From G963665815 sp942492065 (lineage in GTDB: Bacteria; Cloacimonadota; Cloacimonadia; Cloacimonadales; JAIOQZ01), in contig CALODV010000013.1 in assembly GCA_942492065.1 (NCBI GenBank), positions 310,001-374,000 of the forward strand: a stretch of DNA of 64,000 nt. Reading direction: 5' to 3'. The notes beneath the pieces were generated by a model, which saw only the letters and a list, made by a program, of their open reading frames with translations, did not search any database and was not told the DNA's origin. Below are positions 44,261-54,000 of this stretch, piece by piece. Positions within the stretch are counted from its first letter, which is position 1. Each line of letters begins with the position of its first letter. The translations under genes and the position numbers were made by a program.

Positions 44261-44761
44261 ATGGATGCCCTCACAAATGATTTTTTTGAAGTATGGGAAG
44301 ATGAAATAGCATCCTATCAGGAAGTTGCACTTATCCTGTCCGAGCAGAAATACGCTCTGATGAAATGGGATATCAAGCAGTTTCAGGATGTTAGTCAGCA
44401 AGCTGCCATACAAATCAGCAAAGCACACAAATCCACCAACAGTCGTCATGATCTTATGGAATCTTTGATCATCCTCAATGGAATGAGTACTGAAAAGATT
44501 TCCCTGAACAATCTTGATGAGCTGTTTGAAGAATCATCTGAAATCGAAAAAGCTAAAGTATTTTACAAAGTTTTCGCAAACACACTGAAGACTATTGATA
44601 AGCTTTCGTCAGAGAACAAAGAACTGATCAGAACAGGTCTTGAGCTTGTAGGTGATAACCTGGAAATGATAGCTGATATCATCGACAGAGACAGAGTCTA
44701 CAGCCGAGTTGGAATGATCAACCAGAATCGCAGCTCTATAATTCTTAATAAAAGGATATAA
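44261..44761 (+). CDS. flgN: FlgN-like flagellar export chaperone
   Basis: A 166-residue, almost entirely helical protein between flgJ and flgK, the typical place of FlgN. The start at 44261 (MDALTNDFFEVWEDEIASYQ) has a GGAGAATAGC ribosome-binding site; a longer frame begins inside flgJ and is not supported. FlgN proteins hold the hook-filament junction proteins FlgK and FlgL until secretion. The sequence is weakly conserved, so the assignment rests on size, helical content and gene order. Confidence 0.75.
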   Translation: MDALTNDFFEVWEDEIASYQEVALILSEQKYALMKWDIKQFQDVSQQAAIQISKAHKSTNSRHDLMESLIILNGMSTEKISLNNLDELFEESSEIEKAKVFYKVFANTLKTIDKLSSENKELIRTGLELVGDNLEMIADIIDRDRVYSRVGMINQNRSSIILNKRI

Positions 44762-44763
44762 CA

Positions 44764-46140
44764 ATGCTGAACATGCTGCACATAGGTATGAAATCCATAC
44801 TTCTGAATCAACAGAACCTCAACGCTACCAGTCAGAACATATCTAATATGGATACTGACGGGTATAGTCGTCAAAGAGTTATTCAGGAAAGCTCTGCTCC
44901 AATCCAGGATGCACTGGGCTACTATGGTACCGGTGCAGACTTAGTAAGAATTGAGAGAATGAGGGACGTTCATCTTGATGAATCCTACAGAGAAGAAAAC
45001 TCTCAATATGGTTCATGGAACAAACTTTCTACAAGACTACAGGAGTTTGAGACAAGTTTGAATGAGACTGATGATAACGGGCTGTCAGCAACTTTGGATG
45101 AATTCTGGAATGCCTGGGATGCAATTGCTGATAATCCGGATGATATCACATACAGACAGGAACTTCTGAATACAGCCGAACTGTTGGTCACAAGAATCCA
45201 TGATTTCGATACTGCGGTAAAAGATATGCGGGAAACAGTGAATGAAGATCTGGCTGAAATCCCTGATAAAATCAATGCTATTTCCGAACAGCTTGCAAAG
45301 CTTAACAAACAAATTTATACAACAGAACAGGAAGGTCGTCCTGCTAATGACCTGCGAGACAAATTTGACCTGCTGATTGATGAATTATCTCAATATGGAG
45401 ATGTGACCGTTACAACAAGATCTGATGACACAACTGTAATCTACCTGGGTTCAGACGAACTTGTAAAACATGATAACTTCCGAGAACTCATTACTCAGAA
45501 CTACGAACAGGACGGAAAAGATTTTACAAATATTATATGGAAAGACACAAGAGAACAGATAAGTGCTCTCTACAATGGTGAAATTTCAGGTTTAATGAAA
45601 ATGCGGGATGAATATCTCGTTGATTATCAGAACAGAATAGACAATCTGGCAGTTACTCTGGCAGAAGCCGTTAATTCTGTTCACGTCAGAGGATATGATC
45701 TTGGAGATCCTCCATCAAGATGGAGAAACTTCTTTAAGTCAGATATTACTTCTGCTGCAGACTTCAATCTTGATGAGAAAATAATAGATCATCCAGAGCG
45801 AATCGCCGCATCAGAAGAAGGTGCACAGGGCGACAACAGGACAGCTCTGGCAATGGTTGACTTACGAGAAAGTCTTTCTATCAACGGAGACCAGTCTTTT
45901 AACTCTTATCTGGCTTCTACCTTTGGGAAAATAGGTAGAGACAGTCTGGATGCAGCAAACAGAAAAGATTTAACATCAGCAACACTGGAGCAGACAGACA
46001 ACTTCCGAGAAAGTGTTAAAGGTGTGTCCATGAATGAGGAATCTGCCAATCTTTTAAAATTTCAAAAGGCATTTCAGGCAGCCGCTAAAATAGTAACTGT
46101 GGCTGATGAATTATTACAAACAATAATCGCAATGGTCTAA
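44764..46140 (+). CDS. flgK: Flagellar hook-associated protein 1
   Basis: A 458-residue protein with FlgK features. The N-terminal helix NMLHIGMKSILLNQQNLNAT is followed by SQNISNMDTDGYSRQRVIQE (the rod/hook N-terminal motif), and the C-terminal helix is NLLKFQKAFQAAAKIVTVAD. It forms the junction between hook and filament. The length is at the short end of the family, with little central insertion. It follows flgN with a 2-nt gap and precedes csrA. Confidence 0.95.
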   Translation: MLNMLHIGMKSILLNQQNLNATSQNISNMDTDGYSRQRVIQESSAPIQDALGYYGTGADLVRIERMRDVHLDESYREENSQYGSWNKLSTRLQEFETSLNETDDNGLSATLDEFWNAWDAIADNPDDITYRQELLNTAELLVTRIHDFDTAVKDMRETVNEDLAEIPDKINAISEQLAKLNKQIYTTEQEGRPANDLRDKFDLLIDELSQYGDVTVTTRSDDTTVIYLGSDELVKHDNFRELITQNYEQDGKDFTNIIWKDTREQISALYNGEISGLMKMRDEYLVDYQNRIDNLAVTLAEAVNSVHVRGYDLGDPPSRWRNFFKSDITSAADFNLDEKIIDHPERIAASEEGAQGDNRTALAMVDLRESLSINGDQSFNSYLASTFGKIGRDSLDAANRKDLTSATLEQTDNFRESVKGVSMNEESANLLKFQKAFQAAAKIVTVADELLQTIIAMV

Positions 46141-46175
46141 CCATGGAAGGTTAAATAATACCAAGGAAGGTAAAA

Positions 46176-46439
46176 ATGCTGATACTTACAAGAAAAATCG
46201 GTGAATCTATTGTAATTGGAGATGATATCGAAATCGTTCTGGCTGAGTTGACAAAAGGTGCAGCCCGTATAGGAATCAATGCCCCTAAGAAAATGTCAAT
46301 CTACCGTAAGGAAATTTACGAAAAGATACTTAAAGAAAACAAAAAAGCTTCGAAATCTGTTATTGATGATTCAATATTACATAAACTTAATACTATTCTG
46401 ACGAATAATATCGGAGGAAAAAGTGAGAATAACGACTAA
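46176..46439 (+). CDS. csrA: Carbon storage/flagellin regulator CsrA
   Basis: An 87-residue RNA-binding protein. MLILTRKIGESIVIGDDIEI and RIGINAPKKMSIYRKEIYE match the CsrA dimer, including the arginine (Arg44-like) of the KEIYEKI segment that contacts GGA motifs. The tail (~60-87, KASKSVIDDSILHKLNTIL) is longer than usual for the ~61-75-residue family. CsrA binds ribosome-binding sites of flagellar and other transcripts, and FliW antagonises it. The gene lies between flgK and flgL rather than beside fliW, overlapping the flgL start by 17 nt. Confidence 0.95.
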   Translation: MLILTRKIGESIVIGDDIEIVLAELTKGAARIGINAPKKMSIYRKEIYEKILKENKKASKSVIDDSILHKLNTILTNNIGGKSENND

Positions 46440-47607
46440 TATGTCCTTTAATGCTCTCTTTGGAGAGTCAGCAGTGAAACGTGCTGAGTATCAGCAGACA
46501 TTGCAGAATATCAGTTCCGAGAAGAAACTGAATAAACCGTCTGATGATCCTACCGGTATGAGCAATACTACGCGTTACAGAGCTGAACTTGCCTCCTATG
46601 AGCAGTACATGGAGAACATGAATGAAGCACAGGAATACCTGCTTGCTGTTGATAATGCAATGCAGGAATTCAATGATATATTGAGCAGAGCAAGAGAGAT
46701 TGCAGAACAGGGAGCTACAGGCTCTACAACTGAATCTACCAGAGAAGTGCTTGCTCAGGAAGTGGAAGAGCTTATTGGTCAATCTCTGCAGACTGCGAAT
46801 ACTACAGTTCGCGGAGATTACATATTTGCAGGTTACAATACAAATGAACCGGCTTATGCTGACATAGGAAGACCATCTGGACCATATTCTCCTCTGGAAA
46901 ACACATACGATGGAGAAGCATCGGTATTCAACACTAATCCCGAAGGAACCAACCAGAAAGACGGTGGTGAATATCTGGTGAGAATTGTCACAGCCGGAGG
47001 AATAGGAACTGCTGAATATCAGGTTTCCGAAGACGGTGGAGATACATGGGGATCAGTAAAAACTGTTCAGAGCACAAATGAAATCTATGATGACATCAAT
47101 GGAACAGACAGTTACATCAGAATGAGCTTCACAGCAGGAACCTTCGAAGTTGACGACGAGTTTACTGTTGAAATGGAACCCGGTTTATATATGGGTGATT
47201 CCGGTGTGATAGAGTTCAACGCCAATAAAAATACAAAGCTGCAGATAAATATTACAGGTCAGGAACTTCTGGAAGACACAGGTTATTTTGACATTCTCAG
47301 TGAACTCAAGAACTCACTGCAAAACAATAATATGCCTGAAGTATCAGAAAAACTGGAAGAACTTAAAGAGCTGCAGATATCAATGAAAGAATATACAACC
47401 AAAGCCGGTCAGAGACTTAATAAGGTTGAGTCTGTTCAGAACAACCTTACTGTAATGTCAGAAAATCTGCAAAGCAGTATTGCAGGAATAGAAGAACCGG
47501 ATTTATATGAAGCAATCTCATTGCTCGCCAAACAAGAATACGCATTACAGGCATCCACGCAAATGCTTGGAAAAGTCTTTCCTGTAAGTTTAATGAATTA
47601 TATTTAA
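46423..47607 (+). CDS. flgL: Flagellar hook-associated protein 3
   Basis: A 394-residue protein related to flagellin. The N-terminal helix MRITTNMSFNALFGESAVKR is followed by LQNISSEKKLNKPSDDPTGM (the D0/D1 motif), and the C-terminus is LLAKQEYALQASTQMLGKVF. The GTG start at 46423 follows GGAGGAAAAA and lies inside csrA. A variable middle part (~150-270) carries an Ig-like insert (EYQVSEDGGDTWGSVKTVQS). FlgL is the second hook-filament junction protein. Confidence 0.93.
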   Translation: MRITTNMSFNALFGESAVKRAEYQQTLQNISSEKKLNKPSDDPTGMSNTTRYRAELASYEQYMENMNEAQEYLLAVDNAMQEFNDILSRAREIAEQGATGSTTESTREVLAQEVEELIGQSLQTANTTVRGDYIFAGYNTNEPAYADIGRPSGPYSPLENTYDGEASVFNTNPEGTNQKDGGEYLVRIVTAGGIGTAEYQVSEDGGDTWGSVKTVQSTNEIYDDINGTDSYIRMSFTAGTFEVDDEFTVEMEPGLYMGDSGVIEFNANKNTKLQINITGQELLEDTGYFDILSELKNSLQNNNMPEVSEKLEELKELQISMKEYTTKAGQRLNKVESVQNNLTVMSENLQSSIAGIEEPDLYEAISLLAKQEYALQASTQMLGKVFPVSLMNYI

Positions 47608-47625
47608 TAATAAAGAGAGGATATT

Positions 47626-48072
47626 ATGAGAATCAAAACAAAAAGATTTGGGGAGCTGGAAGTTAACCCTGAGAATGTTCTCACATTTCCAAATGGCTTG
47701 TTGGGTTTCAAAGATGTTCATGATTTCATTCTTATTGATCCAAGTGAAAATTCACCTCTAAAATGGTTACAAAGTGTCACAGCCCCGGAACTGGCATTTG
47801 TTGTAACTGATCCGCTTTTGTTCAAACCTGACTATGAAATCAGGATATATAGAACAGATTTGGAAGAGATTGAAGTGAATAACCCTGAAAATGTTATACA
47901 ATTAGTGATTGTCACTGTTCCGAGAGATCCGTCCAAAATGACAGCAAATCTCAAAGGACCACTGTTGATAAATACTGAAAACAACAAAGGGAAACAGCTT
48001 GTTCTGGATGATTCTGAATATGAATTGAAATACAGACTTCTCAAGAACAAAGATATTGCAAAAGCAGTTTAG
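47626..48072 (+). CDS. fliW: Flagellar assembly factor FliW
   Basis: A 148-residue protein of normal length. MRIKTKRFGELEVNPENVLT, FPNGLLGFKDVHDFILID and LAFVVTDPLLFKPDYEIRI are the family signatures. FliW sequesters CsrA, and is itself sequestered by flagellin, giving a partner-switch that couples flagellin synthesis to export. It ends the operon, and a long hairpin follows at 48089-48134. Confidence 0.95.
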   Translation: MRIKTKRFGELEVNPENVLTFPNGLLGFKDVHDFILIDPSENSPLKWLQSVTAPELAFVVTDPLLFKPDYEIRIYRTDLEEIEVNNPENVIQLVIVTVPRDPSKMTANLKGPLLINTENNKGKQLVLDDSEYELKYRLLKNKDIAKAV

Positions 48073-48088
48073 GTTATAATATTTATCG

Positions 48089-48134
48089 GGTATGGATTTC
48101 AGGTCGTTGAACTATTCAACAACCTGAACATACC
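48089..48134 (+). terminator. Possible bidirectional terminator hairpin after fliW
   Basis: GGTATG / CATACC outer pairing and CAGGT..GTTGAA / TTCAAC..ACCTG inner pairing give a long stem between the convergent fliW and lytic transglycosylase genes. There is no strong T-tract on either side. Confidence 0.55.
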
Positions 48135-48140
48135 GGTGAA

Positions 48141-48971
48141 TTATTGTCTGGCTGCTCTCAGAGCATCATAAATTTTCAGAGTTGCTTTCACATATGCATC
48201 ACTGTGGTTATATGCGTGAACAGCATAATAGCGTTTATCTTCAGAAGCAATCGTATCTGAATTCAAACCATGGCTGTTCAGATAGTTCTCTATACTGAAA
48301 ATAGTATCATCAACTGAGAAAACATCAATATCTGAGTCAGTGTCATGTGAATCTATGAAATAAGCTTTTAAGGATGTAGGGATAAACTGTCCCCATCCGC
48401 AAGCTCCGGCGAAAGAACCGATAAAATAATATGTCGGTTTTTCTGACTTTTTGGAGAATTCATACAAAGCGGCAAGTTCATTTACAGAGAATCTTTTTCT
48501 GTCTGTATACAAATATTGTGAAACAAGAGAATTAAATACATAGAAATTTCCACGTTGGCGATTTTCGGCATAGTTCGTTTCCATACCAATAATAGCAACC
48601 ATCATTTCATAGTGAATACCATGTTTTTTCTCTGCAGCAATCAGGGTTTCTTTGTGATTCTTGATAAACTTATATGCTTTCTTAATCTTTGCATCTACCC
48701 CAAACATCTTGTAATACCAATTGATATCTTTTTCATTACGTTTGACTTTATGCTCTGCCAGATTAGTAAAGTATTTTGATATAGTCTTATGAAGTCTGAA
48801 TTTTTCATGTGCCAGATTATTGTTGAACCACTCTACAGGAACACCCTTACTGACGACTTTTTTTCTCAGTTCATCAATATTTTTTTCATAATTACTGTCT
48901 GATTTCTCAGCAAAGACAGAAACTATGAAAATCACTAACAGTAATGATAGTGAGATTCGTTTCCATTTCAT
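48141..48971 (-). CDS. Lytic murein transglycosylase (MltB-like)
   Basis: A 276-residue protein with signal peptide MKWKRISLSLLLVIFIVSVFA. The catalytic glutamate lies in MMVAIIGMETNYAENR (~124-139), followed by GNFYVFNSLVSQYLY and ACGWGQFIPTSLKAYF (~191-206), the MltB/SLT_2 fold. The enzyme cuts peptidoglycan to form 1,6-anhydro ends, as needed for wall remodelling or flagellar passage. It is co-directional with and 2 nt downstream of the HDOD gene. Confidence 0.85.
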   Translation of the reverse strand: MKWKRISLSLLLVIFIVSVFAEKSDSNYEKNIDELRKKVVSKGVPVEWFNNNLAHEKFRLHKTISKYFTNLAEHKVKRNEKDINWYYKMFGVDAKIKKAYKFIKNHKETLIAAEKKHGIHYEMMVAIIGMETNYAENRQRGNFYVFNSLVSQYLYTDRKRFSVNELAALYEFSKKSEKPTYYFIGSFAGACGWGQFIPTSLKAYFIDSHDTDSDIDVFSVDDTIFSIENYLNSHGLNSDTIASEDKRYYAVHAYNHSDAYVKATLKIYDALRAARQ

Positions 48972-48973
48972 AT

Positions 48974-49828
48974 TTAGCCCGTTGATAATCTTAGTAATTC
49001 ATTAGCGTTAAACAAATCATCTGAAATTATTTTTATCAGATTTGATACCTGGTCAATAGGCAATCCGATGTCATCCCAGATATCATCGTAAAATCCTTGA
49101 GGGAAGAATCCTGTACCATTATGAATACCTCTGTTATTAGCAATAACATTTGCCAGATACACAATTTTCGTAATAAGCGATGAATCATTTTCTGCATACT
49201 GAGGCCAATGGTGACAAAGCACACAATCTGTAATATGATCAGGTATCTTCCATTTTTTAAGGAGAATACCTCCAACTTCGGCATGAGTAATTCCAAGGAT
49301 TTTACCTTCAACAACTTGAAGATCATATTTGTTTTTAACTGCGACATTAAACACTTTGTGATATACATCAGTAAGATACTGATCCATTATCAGAACACCA
49401 ATATCATGCAGCAGTCCCGCAATATAAACTTCCCCGCTAAAACGCTGATTGTTTGTTTTAGAAGCTATAGCTTCAGCAATAAAGGCAACCGTTATGGAAT
49501 GAATCCAAAATCTTTCATAGTCTACATTAGTATTTTTAAAACTGTTTATAATAGCAATTGACATTGTTATCCTTCTGATTTCATTCAAACCAAGTTTAGC
49601 AATTGCCTGTTGCAAGCTGACAACTCTGTGAACTGATGCATAAATTGACGAGTTTGCTACCCTCAGAACTTTACCGGTAAGTGCCGGATCAAGTCTGACA
49701 ATCTTACTGATATCTTCAGCTGTAGATCTGGAGTCTCTTGATAGTGCATCAATCTGAAGTGATATTGATAACATTGTCGGAACCTCAATATCACTGTTTA
49801 GAAGCTCAATAACTTTTCTCTTGTACAT
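48974..49828 (-). CDS. HDOD domain protein
   Basis: A 284-residue protein made of one HDOD domain. The early part shows ISKIVRLDPALTGKVLRVAN (~42-61) and VVSLQQAIAKLGLNEIRRIT. The region ~135-180 has GEVYIAGLLHDIGVLIMDQY, a HD-like pair that in HDOD proteins lacks the full metal site. Such proteins are non-enzymatic or regulatory scaffolds, frequent near chemotaxis and flagellar genes. It follows the CheR gene by 10 bp and precedes a transglycosylase gene. Confidence 0.85.
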   Translation of the reverse strand: MYKRKVIELLNSDIEVPTMLSISLQIDALSRDSRSTAEDISKIVRLDPALTGKVLRVANSSIYASVHRVVSLQQAIAKLGLNEIRRITMSIAIINSFKNTNVDYERFWIHSITVAFIAEAIASKTNNQRFSGEVYIAGLLHDIGVLIMDQYLTDVYHKVFNVAVKNKYDLQVVEGKILGITHAEVGGILLKKWKIPDHITDCVLCHHWPQYAENDSSLITKIVYLANVIANNRGIHNGTGFFPQGFYDDIWDDIGLPIDQVSNLIKIISDDLFNANELLRLSTG

Positions 49829-49838
49829 TTTTCTCCCA

Positions 49839-50723
49839 TTAACCCGAATTCAGAACTGCATTAGGACTGCTGAAGTTCTTAGGTCTATAATATTTAACAC
49901 CATTAAAATCTACAGCAGTAAAGTAGTCGGTATAGAGCGTGAGGTCTTCCTCTTTGCCAATAATCAGATACCCATCTCTATTCATATTATCGTAAATTTT
50001 GTAGAAAATATCATTCATTTCTTCAAGTGTGAAGTAAGAACTGACGTTACGACATAAAACCAGATCGAATATTGGCAGATCAGTATAATCATCCTTAAGA
50101 TCAAGTTTAACGAAATCAATCATCTCTTTGACCTGCACTTTGACTTCATGAACACTCTTCAATCCCGAAAAAAACTTTCTTCGGTAAATATCGCTGATTT
50201 CTTCCTCCACGCATGCCTGGTCATATCTACCTGATATAGCGATATATAGAGAACTTGGAGAAATATCCGAAGCAATAATTCGGAACTGACTACTGCTTAT
50301 TCGTTTTTCTTTTTCCAGAACCCTGTTAAGCAGCATACAGAATGAATAAGGTTCTTCTCCGGTAGCTGCGGCAGCAGACCAGATAGTAATCGTATCTTTC
50401 TTGCCTGACTTAAGTTGTTCAATTAATTGAGGTATAATTTTTTTTTCTATCAGATTCCAGTACTCAGTATCTCTGAACCACCCGCTTTCCGGAGTGATCA
50501 GTTCAGAAACAATGATATTACGCAGAGTACCGGTGATATCATTTATCATTTTCATGAAAAGGTCATTGAATGAATCAAGTCCGTATTGAACCATAAACCT
50601 TGTTAGTTTTTTTTCAACAACATGCAGTTCATTATCTCTCAATTTTCTACCTGTTCTCTTGTAATAAAACTCTCGAATTTTTGTAAACTCTTTCCCAGAC
50701 AAATAATAATGAGAATCTGACAT
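49839..50723 (-). CDS. cheR: CheR chemoreceptor methyltransferase
   Basis: A 294-residue protein. The start at 50723 (MSDSHYYLSGKEFTKIREFY) has a GGAGACATT ribosome-binding site; the upstream in-frame ATG is less likely. A short N-terminal CheR helical domain (~10-75) precedes the SAM-binding domain: GWFRDTEYW, AAAATGEEPYSFCMLL (~118-133), and FDLVLCRNVSSYFTLEEM (~217-234). CheR methylates glutamates of chemoreceptors. No receptor, CheB or CheA gene is nearby in the window. Confidence 0.9.
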   Translation of the reverse strand: MSDSHYYLSGKEFTKIREFYYKRTGRKLRDNELHVVEKKLTRFMVQYGLDSFNDLFMKMINDITGTLRNIIVSELITPESGWFRDTEYWNLIEKKIIPQLIEQLKSGKKDTITIWSAAAATGEEPYSFCMLLNRVLEKEKRISSSQFRIIASDISPSSLYIAISGRYDQACVEEEISDIYRRKFFSGLKSVHEVKVQVKEMIDFVKLDLKDDYTDLPIFDLVLCRNVSSYFTLEEMNDIFYKIYDNMNRDGYLIIGKEEDLTLYTDYFTAVDFNGVKYYRPKNFSSPNAVLNSG

Positions 50724-50938
50724 AATGTCTCCACTTTCTATAATTATACCAAACTTCGATTTCGTGTAAATCAGCAATCACTTATATACAAAAAATATCT
50801 AATAACAGGTTTTTGACAATATAATATTTGAAATCTTATTATAACATGATATATACATTGATAATTAACAATAACTTTAATAAACTTTAACAAAGAAAAA
50901 AAAATGAAAAAAAAAAGCACTCTATTCCGAAAAAAGGA
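50724..50938. other. AT-rich intergenic region
   Basis: A divergent gap between cheR and the first giant surface protein gene. Apart from the promoter at 50939-50967, nothing is recognised; poly-A tracts dominate. Confidence 0.3.
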
Positions 50939-50967
50939 TTGACATGTATTAGCACAATATAGATAAT
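50939..50967 (+). promoter_or_regulatory. Sigma-70-type promoter of the first giant surface protein
   Basis: TTGACA (50939-50944), 17-bp spacer, GATAAT (50962-50967). It predicts a ~105-nt leader before the gene at 51081. Confidence 0.7.
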
Positions 50968-51080
50968 CATTAATGGATTAAATTGTAAATATAACTCTAC
51001 GTTTTTTTTTAATGTCGAAGTATAATGAAGCAGGTAACTGCATAGAAATTAATTAAATGCGATTGCTAAAAGGAGAAAAA

Positions 51081-54000
51081 ATGAAAAAAAATAGTTTCAT
51101 TGCATTATTTATCATTTTAGTACTTGGATTCGCTGCTAACGCTTTTGCTGCAGATATTGACAGTAAGCCAATAGAGCAGGATATTAACAGAGTAGCTGTT
51201 CCAAGAACAATTCAGTCACCCATCGTGACAGAAAGAACAATCACAACATTTCCATGGGTGGAAAGCTTTGAAGATGCTACATTCCCTCCAACTGACTGGA
51301 TTATTTATAATCCGGATGGAACTGTAAATCCTACAACACAAAGCGACACTCAAGCTAAAACCGGAACTTATTCATTGAGATTTTCCTCAATGTCTCATTC
51401 CGCTGATCACAACAGATATGCAAGATCACCGGAAATTGATCTTACCGGTCTTACAAACCCAACATTAAGATTCTGGGCAAGAAAACATAATACTAACCCT
51501 GAAGAACTTTATGTTGGTATTTCAACAACACTTACAGACTCTGTTCAGAACTACACTAACTGGGTGAATGTTACAAGTATTCTTACAAATACTGAATTTA
51601 ACTCTTATGAACTTGACTTGTCAGCTTATGCCGGACAAACCATTCATATTGGATTTAAGTATTATGGAGATTACCTTTATTACGTGTACCTTGATGATGT
51701 TGAAGTATATGACAATGTAACTCCTCCTCCATGTGCAACTGTAGACTCTCCTACAGATGGTGAAACTGATTTATTAACAGACATCACTCTTTCATGGAAC
51801 GCTGCTGATGGCGCAACAAGCTATGATCTTTATCTTGGTGAATCAACAGGAAACTACAACATCGAAAACGGAACATCAGTTTCAGGTTTAACACATGACT
51901 TTACAGCAACACTCGGTATGACTTACTACTGGAAAGTCGTTCCTGTAAATGCAAACGGTTCCGCTACAGAATGTGCTGAATGGAGTTTTGAAACTTTCAG
52001 TACAACTCCTGCTTGCGCTGCAAACCTCGTTCCAGTTGATGCTGCTGTTGACCAATCAGAGAATGGAACTCTTTCATGGGATGCTTCATTTTCTGCAACC
52101 GAGTACTTATTATCTATAGGTACATCAACAGGAAGCTATAATATTCTTGATCACGCAACTGTTACAGGAACATCATATAATTATTCAGGTTTAGCGTATG
52201 GTACTCAATATTTCTGGCAAGTAACTCCTGTTAATGGTCTTGGACCAAACATGACATGTGCAGAGCAGTCATTTACAATAAGAAATGACCCAACAATAGT
52301 AGGTGCATGGTCAACAGATTTCGAATCAGGTATTCCTGCAGACTGGATTAATGATACCGTAAATGACCTTGACGATTGGGCAATTGAATCAGGATCTATA
52401 GGTTATGCCGCTACCAGTGATCATACATCCGGTTCTGGCAACTATCTTGGGTTTGATGACAGTTATCCTAACCCTGATAATGCTTTTATCACAACTACAC
52501 CATTTGATGTTTCAGGAATGTCAAACCCAACATTATCATTCTGGTATTGGATTGGTTCCCCTGCAAGTACAGCGGATCAATCAACTCTTTACATGGATAC
52601 TTATGATGGTTCAACATGGACTGAGTATCCTGTAAGTTGGACTCACACTCCTCAATGGACAGAGCAAGTAATTGATCTCTCAGGATTCACAACAGTTACT
52701 ATCAGATTCAGAGCTATGGGTACTGACGGTTATGAAAGTGACATATGTATCGATGATTTCACAATTTATGCTGCTGGTAACCCTCCAACATGTTCAACTA
52801 CTTCGGTTCCTGCTGATCAGGCAACAGGTTTAAATTCATTCGGAACTATCAGCTGGAATAATCCTGGTCAAACAGACTACTTTACATTATATTTTGGTTC
52901 CTCAACAGGAAACTATGATATTGTAAACGGAATGACACTTACAGCAACATCTTATGATTATTCAGGACTTGACTATTCATCAGCTTATTTCTGGAAAGTT
53001 GTTCCGGGAAATGCTCATGGAGACGCAACTGGCTGCCCTGAATGGTCATTTATTACAATGGATGATCCTACCATCAGTACTTTCCCTTGGACTGAAGACC
53101 TTGAAAGCGGAACTCCTCCAGCAGGTTGGACTATAATTGATGACGACCTTACAACTAACCCTGTAACAATGTCAACAACTCAGAATCATACTGCAGACGG
53201 ATCAACCTCAATCAGATTCTCTTCATATTCTTATGCTTCAAGCGGTGAATATGCACAATATCTTATATCACCTCCAGTGGACCTTTCTACTGTAGCTGCT
53301 CCAGCAGTTTCTTTCTGGCATTATCTGAGTTCATCTTATGGTGATGACATGATATACCTCGGAGTATCAACAACTAATACCGATACAACATCATTTACAT
53401 GGACAAACTTCACAGATGATCTTCAAGTTGCATGGACTGAAGCAGTTGTTAACTTGAGTGCTTATGAAGGACAAACAGTCTACATAGCGCTTAAATACGA
53501 TGCTCCTGGATCAGATTATTACATCTATGTTGATGATATGAGTATTTATTCTAATGCTGTTCCACCAAGTTGTACTACAGTTATCGCTCCTGCTGATGCA
53601 GCAGTTGATCAACTTGACTCAGGTACACTGAGCTGGGACGAAGATAACAATGCGGATTTCTATAAAGTATATATCGGCACAGCAACCGATACATATAATG
53701 TATTAAACGGTGCTTCAGTAACAACTACTTCTTACGATTATACCCTCTCTCCTGCACAAACCTATTTCTGGAAAATTGTACCTGGAAATACATATGGCGA
53801 TGCAGCTGGTTGTCCAGAATGGACATTCAGTACTGTTGCCGTTACTCCTAACTGCGCAAGCTATGTTGCTCCTGCAGACGCAGCAACAGATGTATGGGAA
53901 AACGGAACACTTGATTGGGATACAGCAGATTATGCTTCAACTTACAATCTGTACTTCGGTACAGCATCCGGAACATATGACATTGTCAACGGTATGGCCT

